In this document: positions 8,977 to 16,244 of the stretch, one piece after another | Position numbering within the stretch: position 1 is the stretch's first letter | How the letters are laid out: each line of letters begins with the position of its first letter | Origin: Planctomycetaceae bacterium | GTDB lineage: Bacteria > Planctomycetota > Planctomycetia > Planctomycetales > Planctomycetaceae | Assembly (NCBI GenBank): GCA_002722955.1 | Contig: PBMZ01000183.1 | Coordinates: 1-64,000 of the forward strand | DNA length: 64,000 nucleotides | Direction: 5' to 3' | Made by a program: the position numbers and the translations under genes | The notes under the pieces: generated by a model | The model's input: the letters and a program-made list of their open reading frames with translations, nothing else | The model's database searches: none | What the model was told of the DNA's origin: nothing

Positions 8977-9170
8977 CGCCCCTGAGTTTAACTCAGGGGT
9001 TCTCGCGTCTTTGCACTAGACTCTGTCCCTAAACTCGCAATTCACGTAGCTGCGGTCGCCAGACCGCGGAAATCACCGTCTGGCGACGGTAGCTACAGAG
9101 TTTAGAGACAAAGCCTAACATTCCATCTAGTGCAGAGACGCGAGAACCCCCGACGTAAAGTCGGGGGCGT
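8977..9170. repeat. Palindromic repeat family A, copy 2, split by another palindrome
   Basis: The same three-part structure as at 5106: CCCCTGAG hairpin (8979-8999), left arm of the 19-bp inverted repeat (9000-9018), right arm with one mismatch (9128-9146), CCCCCGAC hairpin (9147-9167). Here the 8-nt central loop is replaced by about 109 bp that form a different palindrome (9021-9114). It lies between the first and second pilin genes, so the operon carries two copies of the family. Confidence 0.85.
9021..9114. repeat. Palindromic repeat family B nested inside family A
   Basis: A second inverted repeat occupying the loop of the family A element. The outer arms CTCTGTCCCTAAACTC and GAGTTTAGAGACAAAG pair at 14 of 16 positions. 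The inner arms GTAGCTGCGGTCGCCAGACCG and CCGTCTGGCGACGGTAGCTAC pair with few mismatches around AAATCA. It reads as an insertion of one palindromic element into the loop of another. Confidence 0.75.
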
Positions 9171-9206
9171 TGCTAAATTCACGCGGGACATTTCTGCCGT
9201 TACAAA

Positions 9207-10028
9207 TTAATCCTGCTGATCTTCGTAGTAAGCTCGAATGTGCGCTTCGGCACCGTCGAAGCCATCCGGGTGGATCGAGCAAGCACATACAAATTCGGCA
9301 GCCGAATCCGCACCTTCGTCCGACACGGCGAAGACCACGCAATAGCGTTGATAGAAGTCCACAGGATTCATGTCATTTTCGCCGCCAAAGTGCGTCGGCG
9401 CTTCAACCATCAAGCCGCGAGGCCCCACTGCGCTGCAGTTGTTGCCGACTCCTAACACGACAAAATCCACGTCCGTATTTCCGTTGTCTGTGTACTTCGC
9501 AACATCGATACCAAGGCTGACAACCGAAGGTCCCAATGGATTGAGCAAGGCAACATTCTGGTCCGCAGCCAGCAACCGACCGAGCGTGTCACCGGTTGGG
9601 TCATTCGGAACGGAATCGAGTGTAACGTTGCCAGAATTCGCGACCGTATGATCGTAAACCCGAGTCACTCCGATCGCCCGCAACGCATCGGCTTGGTCGG
9701 CAGTAATCGTACCGGCAAGAACTTCACCGCCCGCATCGCCACCGGGCAAATTCGCAAACAAGACGCCTGGGGCTGATTGCAAGGAATCGTAGCCATCCGG
9801 GTACTTTACATCGCTGGTAAACGATGTGATCCAGAGTTTGTTCATTTCGGGGATTGTGGTCGAGCATTTGGCAAAGTGTGTCTTAGCCAAAAAGTTAGGC
9901 AACATGGGGACAATCAACCCGCCAAGTGCGACGAGGATCGTCAGGACCACTACCAACTCAGTCAAAGTCAAGCCGCGGCGCGAGTGGCCTTGGCGATGGG
10001 CTTCATTTCGCCCGGGTAAAAGATTCAT
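9207..10028 (-). CDS. Prepilin-type pseudopilin, first gene of the secretion operon
   Basis: 273 residues with a leader ending SRRG followed by LTLTELVVVLTILVALGGLI: Gly/Leu cleavage and Glu at +5. The mature part is a periplasmic domain with several Asp/Asn-rich loops (for example DNGNTDVDFVVLG). It is the promoter-proximal gene, followed by two more pilin-like genes. This suggests it is an abundant pseudopilin, although the size is larger than the usual GspG (about 140 residues). Its upstream region holds a candidate promoter at 10239-10268. Confidence 0.83.
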   Translation of the reverse strand: MNLLPGRNEAHRQGHSRRGLTLTELVVVLTILVALGGLIVPMLPNFLAKTHFAKCSTTIPEMNKLWITSFTSDVKYPDGYDSLQSAPGVLFANLPGGDAGGEVLAGTITADQADALRAIGVTRVYDHTVANSGNVTLDSVPNDPTGDTLGRLLAADQNVALLNPLGPSVVSLGIDVAKYTDNGNTDVDFVVLGVGNNCSAVGPRGLMVEAPTHFGGENDMNPVDFYQRYCVVFAVSDEGADSAAEFVCACSIHPDGFDGAEAHIRAYYEDQQD

Positions 10029-10215
10029 CGAACACCCTCCTAATAAAAAGGGGATTGCTGGCGAGTTTTTTTAATTGGCCGTTTGTAGCCAGCCGCCAGT
10101 AAGCTGACTTGTGAAGCCGAGATAGGGGCTCGTCCAGCGTTGTTATCCAAGTTTGGCCGTAGCTGATGTTACCGAATCTAGTGGATGCTACTCGGTGTAT
10201 CGGACGCTACGGAAT

Positions 10216-10229
10216 GTAGCATATGCTAC
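10216..10229. promoter_or_regulatory. 14-bp perfect palindrome in the leader of the secretion operon
   Basis: GTAGCATATGCTAC is a perfect palindrome just downstream of the candidate -10 element, where a repressor or activator could bind. GTAGC/GCTAC half-sites recur nearby (gatgctactc, gacgctacgg), giving a small cluster in 10180-10230. The rest of the 340-bp gap between the first pilin gene and mntR (10029-10368) shows no gene. Confidence 0.35.
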
Positions 10230-10238
10230 GGATTGGCG

Positions 10239-10268
10239 ATTATATACAGAATTCGCCCTTTGATGCAA
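10239..10268 (-). promoter_or_regulatory. Candidate sigma-70 promoter for the secretion/pilin operon
   Basis: On the minus strand a perfect TATAAT (10244-10239) is preceded, after 18 bp, by TTGCAT (10268-10263), a weak -35. Transcription would begin near 10232, giving a roughly 200-nt leader before the first pilin gene. Planctomycete promoters are poorly defined, so this is a candidate only. Confidence 0.35.
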
Positions 10269-10368
10269 GCGCGGGTGAAAAAACGGCAGAATCCGTAAGC
10301 ATGTGAGTTTCTTAGTGCGTGACCGCTTGCTACGCCGCATGTTTCCGTGGAAGAATCATGGAAGCAGC

Positions 10369-10782
10369 CTAAACCCGAGATTCGTCACGCATGCTCTCGG
10401 TCAATTGCTCCAGACGCCGGAGCGTGGCCGGGCTGACGTGGTGCTCGATACCTTCCGCGTCCAGTGCCGCAGTTTCTTCACCAACGCCTAGTGCCAACAA
10501 GAACGCATAGACGATTTCATGCCGCTTCCGCGATTTCGTCGCGAGCCGTTTACCCGCACTGGTGAGGGTTATGGGGCGATACGGCTTTGTTGCCAGCAGT
10601 TCTTCACCGACAAGGCGCGCAACGATGCGAGTGACGGTCACATGGCTGACACCGAAGAACTCGGCAAGATCAACGACGCGGCATTCACCATTCTTGGCAA
10701 TGATTTCCGCCACTGCCTCGACATAGTCTTCCGCCGTCTCGGTCGCGTGATCGCGGCGTGTCCTTTTGTGGGCGTTCGACAT
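10369..10782 (-). CDS. mntR: Manganese-responsive repressor MntR (DtxR family)
   Basis: 137 residues: a winged helix-turn-helix (about 15-80, VVDLAEFFGVSHVTVTRIVA) and a dimerisation/metal domain. The metal ligands of MntR can be matched one for one. Asp19, Glu22, His88, Glu110, Glu113 and His114 have exactly the spacing of D8, E11, H77, E99, E102 and H103 in the Bacillus protein. There is no SH3-like third domain, as expected for MntR rather than DtxR/IdeR. It would bind DNA when loaded with Mn(II) and repress uptake. No manganese transporter lies next to it in this window. Confidence 0.88.
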   Translation of the reverse strand: MSNAHKRTRRDHATETAEDYVEAVAEIIAKNGECRVVDLAEFFGVSHVTVTRIVARLVGEELLATKPYRPITLTSAGKRLATKSRKRHEIVYAFLLALGVGEETAALDAEGIEHHVSPATLRRLEQLTESMRDESRV

Positions 10783-11445
10783 GAATGAGCTTCGAGATGA
10801 GTAAGCAACTACCGTGCCTCGGCCACTCTAGCAACTCGGACTGCATTGCTCAACTGGCCGTCACTTTGAAAAATCTCGCGCCAATTTAGCGTTTGCAAGC
10901 CGCCGCTTAGGAAGATCATAAGCAGTTCTTGGTCTGTTTTGACAGACCGTCCACATCGCGACGTGCGGCGGCCATGCGGGTTGCAATGCCAATTCCGCAG
11001 GAAATTCCTCGGATTCTGGAATTCGAAAAAGTTTCGAATTCAGTTCTTGAGGATCCGAATCGAGCACCTCATAATGACAATGTTGATTCGGTATCTTTCA
11101 TCTCATCTCAATTCCGGATCAACATTCATTTCATTGGATTCATTCCAACGTCTCCGAGTCTGCCAGTCAAAAAGGACTCGAAAATGACTGCACATCATTG
11201 CAAACAACAGATTCGATTTGGCAAGCACGCTAAGCAAATTGTCAACCAGGGGACGGCATTCCCTTGACGGATTGCAGTCTCCATCTGGCTCACGGACGGT
11301 TCTGATTCTGCTGCTCCTGTTCCGGTAAGGTCCACACGCTTTGTGCTGCGCGGTTTTCTGCTGCGCATTGCCCAGCAAGCACGAGCCGCATCTCGAACCT
11401 TTTTGCTGAAGTCAACGTCCTGATAGGTAGCGGAAGGACGTTCCA
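10783..11445. other. 663-bp intergenic region with a perfect 10-bp inverted repeat
   Basis: The divergent gap between mntR and the CBS-domain gene. I see no convincing gene. A 27-codon ORF at 11184-11267 has an AAGGAC upstream but nothing else in its favour. GAATTCGAAA and TTTCGAATTC, 3 nt apart, form a perfect inverted repeat at 11019-11041, AT-rich and without a T-run. It is more like a binding site than a terminator. Confidence 0.4.
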
Positions 11446-12372
11446 ATGCTGAACGAATCAATTTGGATCCGAGACATTATGGTCACTTCATTGGTGACGG
11501 TGTCTCCGGATGATCACGTCTTGGATGTGATCGATCGCCTCTTGCAGGCTGAGATTTCTGGCGCGCCGGTTATCGATAACCTAGGCATGTATCACGGAGT
11601 GCTCTCTGAGAAATCTTGCCTCGACGCGTTCTCCACAATTGTCGAACACACCGAGAGTCGTTGCGGCTCGGAGGGCGCTCCCGTGCACGCTTCGGAATTC
11701 ATGAACCGCCGCCTGGTCACTTTGCCGCCAGACATGGATGCGGTCAAAGCGATCGAATACCTGTTGCAACATCGAATCTCCGGTGCGCCGGTCGTCAATA
11801 AGCAGGGCGAATACCTTGGAGTCTTTTCCGAGAGTTCCGCTCTGAAATTCGTGATCAGTCTTTCTTACGACCAGTTGCCATCAAGCGATGTGGCCGCCTT
11901 TATGAATGCGGGACGAGGTCGCGTCGTCAATGAACAAACCACGTTGGAAAGAGTGCGCGAAATTTATCGCTGCGAACCCCATCGAAGGTTACCCGTGTTG
12001 ACGGGAGATCGCGTTGTCGGACAGATCAGCCGCCGCGATGCGCTGCGTGCGGAGTTGACGCGGTTGGCGAATCACTTGAATTCGGCGGCCACCGATCAGC
12101 TTGCGAATCAAATTGGGTTTACGGATTCCGACGCCGGCTTAACGGTCGGGCACTTCATGGATCGAACGGCCGTCACCATCGAGCCGGACAAGGACTTGAT
12201 GAGTGCCGCTCACATCTTCTTTAGTACTTCGGCCCGCCGGCTTCCGGTTTTGGAGAATGGCAAATTGGCCGGCCAAGTCAGTCGCCGCGATGTACTGCGT
12301 GCGGCTTCAACACTATTAGAGCCTGCCCCAGAAGACGGGCCGCAGGCTTTGTATCTGAGTTCACTTGCCTAA
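11446..12372 (+). CDS. Four-CBS-domain protein (two Bateman modules)
   Basis: 308 residues made almost entirely of four CBS motifs, at about 8-70, 86-145, 150-205 and 232-290. Each ends in the SGAPV/RLPVL...G.(I/V/F)S..(D/S) signature. CBS pairs bind adenosine nucleotides and act as energy-state sensors; no catalytic domain is attached. The third motif has a weaker N-terminal strand. It is followed at 43 bp by a 40-residue microprotein gene and then by HPF, all on the same strand. A role in sensing low energy and triggering ribosome hibernation is an inference from this order. Confidence 0.88.
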   Translation: MLNESIWIRDIMVTSLVTVSPDDHVLDVIDRLLQAEISGAPVIDNLGMYHGVLSEKSCLDAFSTIVEHTESRCGSEGAPVHASEFMNRRLVTLPPDMDAVKAIEYLLQHRISGAPVVNKQGEYLGVFSESSALKFVISLSYDQLPSSDVAAFMNAGRGRVVNEQTTLERVREIYRCEPHRRLPVLTGDRVVGQISRRDALRAELTRLANHLNSAATDQLANQIGFTDSDAGLTVGHFMDRTAVTIEPDKDLMSAAHIFFSTSARRLPVLENGKLAGQVSRRDVLRAASTLLEPAPEDGPQALYLSSLA

Positions 12373-12414
12373 AAGAGCATTATATCCACCGATCGAATGC
12401 GCCCAGAAAGGAGC

Positions 12415-12537
12415 ATGGAAAAGAAGAAACGAAACAAAGCTAAGAATAAAGAATCAATCAACTCACCTCAGAGGCTTCACCATTCGGTGAATCCACATGC
12501 ATTTCAATCCCCATTTCGGATAAAGGAAGGGCTATGA
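12415..12537 (+). CDS. Basic 40-residue microprotein upstream of HPF
   Basis: A 40-codon ORF beginning MEKKKRNKAKNKESINS. The first 12 residues are mostly Lys, Arg and Asn; the rest is polar with three His. It has a strong ribosome site (AGAAAGGAG, 1-nt gap after the GAGC) close to the ATG. Its TGA overlaps the ATG of the next gene by 4 bp (ATGA, 12534-12537), the hallmark of translational coupling. It resembles no family I know. Its basic N-terminus would suit RNA or ribosome contact, which is an inference. It may instead be a leader peptide that only couples translation to hpf. Confidence 0.55.
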   Translation: MEKKKRNKAKNKESINSPQRLHHSVNPHAFQSPFRIKEGL

Positions 12538-12881
12538 GAATTGATATCTTAAACCACACACGTGATGCTTCCGAACGCTTGACTCATTTCATCGAAAGCA
12601 AATCAGCCGAAAGCATTGAACGATTCGAAGATCACATTGACCACGCGACCGTTACAGTCCGAGACGTAAACGGTCCGCGAAGAGGTATCGACGTGATGTG
12701 TCAGATCTCGATCAACATGGGATCAATGGGCACAGTCGTGGTCCACACGACGGCAGACGGAGTCTACAAGTCCTTAAACCATTGTCTTGAGCAAGCAGCT
12801 CGCGGAATTCAACGTCGCCTAGATCGCCGCCGAGACCGTCGTCATCACAATCGTCGCGAATTGATGGTGGTTGCCGAGTGA
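12534..12881 (+). CDS. hpf: Ribosome hibernation promoting factor (HPF/RaiA family)
   Basis: 115 residues, the size of short HPF/YfiA. The beta-alpha-beta-beta-beta-alpha pattern is visible, with the RDASERLTHFIESK helix, the strand HATVTVRDVNGPRRG, and a second helix ending in a very basic tail (RRLDRRRDRRHHNRRE). These proteins bind the 30S decoding centre and inactivate idle ribosomes or promote 100S dimers. The long-form C-terminal dimerisation domain is absent. It is coupled to the microprotein gene by an ATGA overlap. Confidence 0.85.
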   Translation: MRIDILNHTRDASERLTHFIESKSAESIERFEDHIDHATVTVRDVNGPRRGIDVMCQISINMGSMGTVVVHTTADGVYKSLNHCLEQAARGIQRRLDRRRDRRHHNRRELMVVAE

Positions 12882-12903
12882 TCAAGGCTTCGCAGCAGAC
12901 AAG

Positions 12904-13065
12904 GTAGCGGTGCGGCGCAAGCCGCCCGCTTTAATGTTGTGAGCCGTGACGCGTAAGCGACCGGTTTAGTAGCTCACTGACGCGGCATGTCCGTAGGCCT
13001 CACGGCCAGCGACTCACTCACAAAACCACAACTCTTGGGCCATTGGGCGTGCGCCGTGCCGCTAC
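12904..13065. repeat. Palindromic element between hpf and xylB
   Basis: A 160-bp non-coding element with imperfect terminal inverted repeats: GTAGCGGTGCGGCGCA at 12904 against TGCGCCGTGCCGCTAC ending at 13065. Inside it, GTGAGCCGTGACG and CGTGAGGCCTACGG stretches pair imperfectly. It separates convergent genes (hpf on plus, xylB on minus) and resembles a MITE-like planctomycete intergenic repeat. It has no coding potential. Confidence 0.6.
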
Positions 13066-13074
13066 AGCGCAAAG

Positions 13075-14610
13075 TTAACTTGTCACCAGATCTGTTATCG
13101 TCGCAAAGTCATCTTTCAGTGATCGGTACAACTGACCGTACAGCGGATAAGCAGCGTTGTACGCTCGCTTTGCCTTTGCATTAGCGTTGGTCGATGTCAC
13201 GACGCTGATCGTCTTTGTGCAAGCCTCGACAACGTCCTTGTACTCACCAGTTCCCGCGGCCGCCAGCAAGGCGACTCCATACGCGGGCCCCTCTTCGGCA
13301 TTGATCGTAACAACCTTGTTGCCGTAGATGTCGGCTTGCATCTGTCGCCAGAATTCGCTGCGGGCCCCTCCCCCAGAAAGTCGGATTTCTCGCACAGGAA
13401 TGTTCATTCCTTTGATGATTTCCAGCGAATCTCGCATTGCGAACGTCGCACCTTCGATGACGCTGCGGATCATGTGAGAACGTCCGTGCCGCAAGCTCAG
13501 GCCAACCCAAGCTCCCTTAGCATTGGGGTCAGCGTGAGGTGTTCGTTCGCCTGTCAAATACGGCAAGAAGTACAGTCCCTCACACCCCGCCGGGGCTTCG
13601 GCGGCTTGAGCAGTAATCAGTTCATACGGGTCAATCTTTTTGCGTTTCGCTGCCGCGATCTCACGCTCGGCTAATTGATTACGATACCACTGCAAACTTC
13701 CACCGGCCGACAAAACGACGCCCATGACATGCCACTTGCCACGCACAGCATGGCAAAACGTGTGGACACGGCCTTCCGGATCCGTTTGCACTTCGTCGCT
13801 GTGAGCAAACACAACACCACTGGTACCCATCGTCGCTGAGATCACTCCACGTTTGACGATGCCATTGCCAACAGCTCCGGCAGCTTGGTCGCCACCGCCG
13901 CCAACAACGGCCACACCCGGCTTGACGCCAAGCAACTCGGCACTATCGGCGGTGACTTGACCGCTGACTTCTTCACTTTCGTAGACCTTCGGTAGCAGCG
14001 AGCCATCGAGGTCGAGCTTTCCGAGCAGCGGCTTGCACCAGCGCCGCTTTTTTACATCAAGCAATAACGTTCCGGAGGCATCACTTACCTCGGTCGCAAA
14101 CTCTCCGGTTAAACGAAAACGAACGTAGTCCTTCGGCAACAAGACTTTCACCGTGCGATCGAAGTTGCGACGTTCGTTGTTTCGCAACCAGAGAATCTTG
14201 GGAGCAGTGAATCCGGTTAGCGCCGGATTGGACACCATGCGGATCAAAGATCGACGCCCACCCGCCTTGTCTTCGATTTCGTCACATTCTTTGGCGGTTC
14301 GCTGATCGTTCCAAAGCAACGCGGGTCGAATGACTTGATGTGACTTGTCAAGAAACACGCTGCCATGCATTTGCCCGCTGAGACCGATGCCTTTGACCTC
14401 GCCCGGTTTGACCTTGGCCTTTTTCAATACTCGGCGAACACTCTTGATCGTCGCTTGCCACCAGTGTTCGGGGTCTTGCTCGGACCAGCCCGGCTTGGGG
14501 CTCGATAGCGGGTATTCTTCAGTGGCTGACGCGAGGATTTTTCCATTGTGGCGAATTGCCAATGTTTTCGTGCCGCTTGTCCCTACATCAATGCCGAGGT
14601 AGACCGCCAT
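13075..14610 (-). CDS. xylB: Xylulokinase (FGGY carbohydrate kinase)
   Basis: 511 residues from the ATG at 14610 ([17 protein letters not shown]), which has AGGAG 10 nt upstream. An in-frame ATG 36 bp further up would only add a poor extension. The N-terminal actin-fold phosphate loop (DVGTSGTKT) is clear, as is the xylulokinase motif [12 protein letters not shown]...LLWNDQR. The C-terminal ATP site ([15 protein letters not shown]) is also present. It phosphorylates D-xylulose to xylulose 5-phosphate for the pentose phosphate pathway. No xylose isomerase or transporter accompanies it. A related FGGY substrate is possible, but the GQMHG signature favours xylulose. Confidence 0.88.
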   Translation of the reverse strand: MAVYLGIDVGTSGTKTLAIRHNGKILASATEEYPLSSPKPGWSEQDPEHWWQATIKSVRRVLKKAKVKPGEVKGIGLSGQMHGSVFLDKSHQVIRPALLWNDQRTAKECDEIEDKAGGRRSLIRMVSNPALTGFTAPKILWLRNNERRNFDRTVKVLLPKDYVRFRLTGEFATEVSDASGTLLLDVKKRRWCKPLLGKLDLDGSLLPKVYESEEVSGQVTADSAELLGVKPGVAVVGGGGDQAAGAVGNGIVKRGVISATMGTSGVVFAHSDEVQTDPEGRVHTFCHAVRGKWHVMGVVLSAGGSLQWYRNQLAEREIAAAKRKKIDPYELITAQAAEAPAGCEGLYFLPYLTGERTPHADPNAKGAWVGLSLRHGRSHMIRSVIEGATFAMRDSLEIIKGMNIPVREIRLSGGGARSEFWRQMQADIYGNKVVTINAEEGPAYGVALLAAAGTGEYKDVVEACTKTISVVTSTNANAKAKRAYNAAYPLYGQLYRSLKDDFATITDLVTS

Positions 14611-14770
14611 CGCCCGTATACTCCTGGTGTCAATTTGTCGAATCAACGTACTTTAGTTTTGCAGCCAGCTGCTGACAACGGGTCATGCTTGATTGGCAGA
14701 TTGGCCGTGATAGGATGGGGACAACATCCTTGATCATTAGTTATTTGTCATTAGTCATTGGCCATTTGAA

Positions 14771-15862
14771 ATGAAACAGCTTCTTGAGGATCTCGCCCAA
14801 ATCATTCGTGACGGTCAGTCAGTCGCCTATACGGCTCTTGTAGAAACACGTGGATCAACGCCACAAAAGGCTGGGGCCGCGATGTTGGTTTTTCCCGACG
14901 GCTCACAAACAGGAACGTTAGGCGGCGGTTGTGTTGAAGCCGAGGTAAAACGGAAAGCACTCCGCATCTTGGATTCGGGCGAGTCGCAACTGCTGACGTT
15001 TCAACTCGATAACGATTATGGCTGGGACGATGGCTTGATCTGCGGCGGTCGCATGAAGATGCTCGTCGATCCCATTCGACCCGGCGAGACAAACACCGAG
15101 TACTTCCGCAAGTACCAAGAGATGATTTCTAGCGGCCAAGGCTGCACCGAAGCCGTGGTGATCGACGCCGAAAAGACCGGCGGCAACGAAACGGATCGCT
15201 TCCTTCTTAATGAAACTGGCGAGGTCGTTGCTTCCAGAGCCACCGCGGAGATGCCACCTGCGGTCCTCGAAAACATGCGGCCCGTGTCACAGCGTCCGCG
15301 ACCATACGTCACCGAAGGCGTTTCTTACATGCCGCATCTACGTCGCTGCCGACTGGTCATCGTCGGTGGCGGACACGTCGGACAAAAAGTTGCCGAGCTG
15401 GCAGCAGACGTCGACTTCGATGTTTGGGTCGTCGACGACCGCGAGCAATACTGCAATACCGAACGTTTTCCGAACGCCAAACGATTGATCGTCGCTCCGA
15501 TCGACTCGGCGCTAAGTGGGCTCGATGTGGATTCGGACACGATGTGCATCATCGTGACACGGGGGCACAACCATGACGAAGAGGCCTTGTATCACTTGGC
15601 CGAAACGCCTGCTCGTTATGTTGGCATGATTGGCAGCAAGCGAAAGATTAAGCTCATCTTTGAGGATTTGCTGCGAGAAGGAATCGCCCGCGAGGCATTG
15701 TCCCAAGTTCACGCGCCGTTGGGCTTCGAAATTGGCTCGCAAACCGTTCCTGAGATCGCCGTTAGCATCGTCGCCGAGCTGATCGCTCACCGGAATTTGA
15801 GTGAAGTGCCGGACGAGTACCGCAGCCAGAGCGTGTTGGACGGAATCGCCGAGACCGTGTAG
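14771..15862 (+). CDS. XdhC/CoxI family protein
   Basis: 363 residues. The N-terminal XdhC/CoxI domain carries the TRGSTPQKAGAAML and GTLGGGCVEAEV signatures. The C-terminal Rossmann domain shows VIVGGGHVGQKVAELA and ends in the MIGSKRK motif. These proteins bind molybdenum cofactor, help its sulfuration and insert it into xanthine dehydrogenase-type enzymes. No molybdenum hydroxylase gene is in the window, so its client must be elsewhere. A strong hairpin terminator follows 24 bp after the stop. The leader contains TTAGTCATTG, a motif repeated before other plus-strand genes. Confidence 0.87.
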   Translation: MKQLLEDLAQIIRDGQSVAYTALVETRGSTPQKAGAAMLVFPDGSQTGTLGGGCVEAEVKRKALRILDSGESQLLTFQLDNDYGWDDGLICGGRMKMLVDPIRPGETNTEYFRKYQEMISSGQGCTEAVVIDAEKTGGNETDRFLLNETGEVVASRATAEMPPAVLENMRPVSQRPRPYVTEGVSYMPHLRRCRLVIVGGGHVGQKVAELAADVDFDVWVVDDREQYCNTERFPNAKRLIVAPIDSALSGLDVDSDTMCIIVTRGHNHDEEALYHLAETPARYVGMIGSKRKIKLIFEDLLREGIAREALSQVHAPLGFEIGSQTVPEIAVSIVAELIAHRNLSEVPDEYRSQSVLDGIAETV

Positions 15863-15885
15863 ATCGAAGGCGGATCTTGCATATT

Positions 15886-15920
15886 AGAAGCCCGGCTTTT
15901 TCAAAAAGCCGGGCTTCTTT
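15886..15920 (+). terminator. Intrinsic terminator after the XdhC-family gene
   Basis: A perfect 16-bp stem (AGAAGCCCGGCTTTTT / AAAAAGCCGGGCTTCT) with a one-base centre, ending in TCTTT. The same AAGCCCGGC stem core recurs in three other hairpins of the window (33023, 46891, 55125). Confidence 0.8.
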
Positions 15921-16019
15921 CGCACGCTACCGACGCTTTCAAGTTCCCACTGAAATCGCATTGATTCTCGCCAAGATTCACGATGACCTGGCGAATAGCT
16001 GTGTAGAAAGGAAAACACA

Positions 16020-16154
16020 ATGGTAGACATTCTTGAATCAGTTTTGCGAATCGTTGTTTGGACGGGAATTATCGCTTTCACATGGAACGTCTCGTCGTCA
16101 CTTGCAAAGATCGCCAGCGCGCTGGACAAGTCCGACGTGCCTGAGAAGGTGTAG
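16020..16154 (+). CDS. 44-residue membrane microprotein
   Basis: A short ORF too small for usual gene callers: MVDILESVLRIVVWTGIIAF, then a polar helix (TWNVSSSLAKIASALDKSDV). One membrane-spanning segment is followed by an amphipathic tail. AAAGGA lies about 8 nt before the ATG. The gene is bracketed by its own terminators, the XdhC one upstream (15886-15920) and a hairpin with T-run 30 bp downstream (16185-16220). This is unusual for a spurious ORF. No function is recognisable. Confidence 0.55.
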   Translation: MVDILESVLRIVVWTGIIAFTWNVSSSLAKIASALDKSDVPEKV

Positions 16155-16184
16155 CCTGGATGATCTAATCGGCCGGCACGTCAG

Positions 16185-16220
16185 CGAGGGAGTCATGGCG
16201 GCATCCCTCGTTTTCATTTT
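16185..16220 (+). terminator. Intrinsic terminator after the 44-residue microprotein
   Basis: Stem CGAGGGA / TCCCTCG (16185-16191 and 16204-16210) with a 12-nt loop, followed by TTTTCATTTT. It lies 30 bp after the microprotein stop. It could also act weakly for the convergent gene ending at 16245. Confidence 0.65.
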
Positions 16221-16244
16221 GCGGACCGTAAAGAATCGAACCTC

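Noticed and set aside
5106-9170. CRISPR array from repeated palindromes
   Set aside because: The repeats are long inverted hairpins at unrelated spacing, with no regular spacers or cas genes.
11184-11267. 27-codon ORF with AAGGAC upstream
   Set aside because: Very short, no coupling to a neighbour and no distinctive composition; it could arise by chance.
12415-12537. Treating 12373-12533 as empty intergenic space
   Set aside because: The strong ribosome site and the ATGA overlap with hpf argue for a translated microprotein, so it is listed as a gene.
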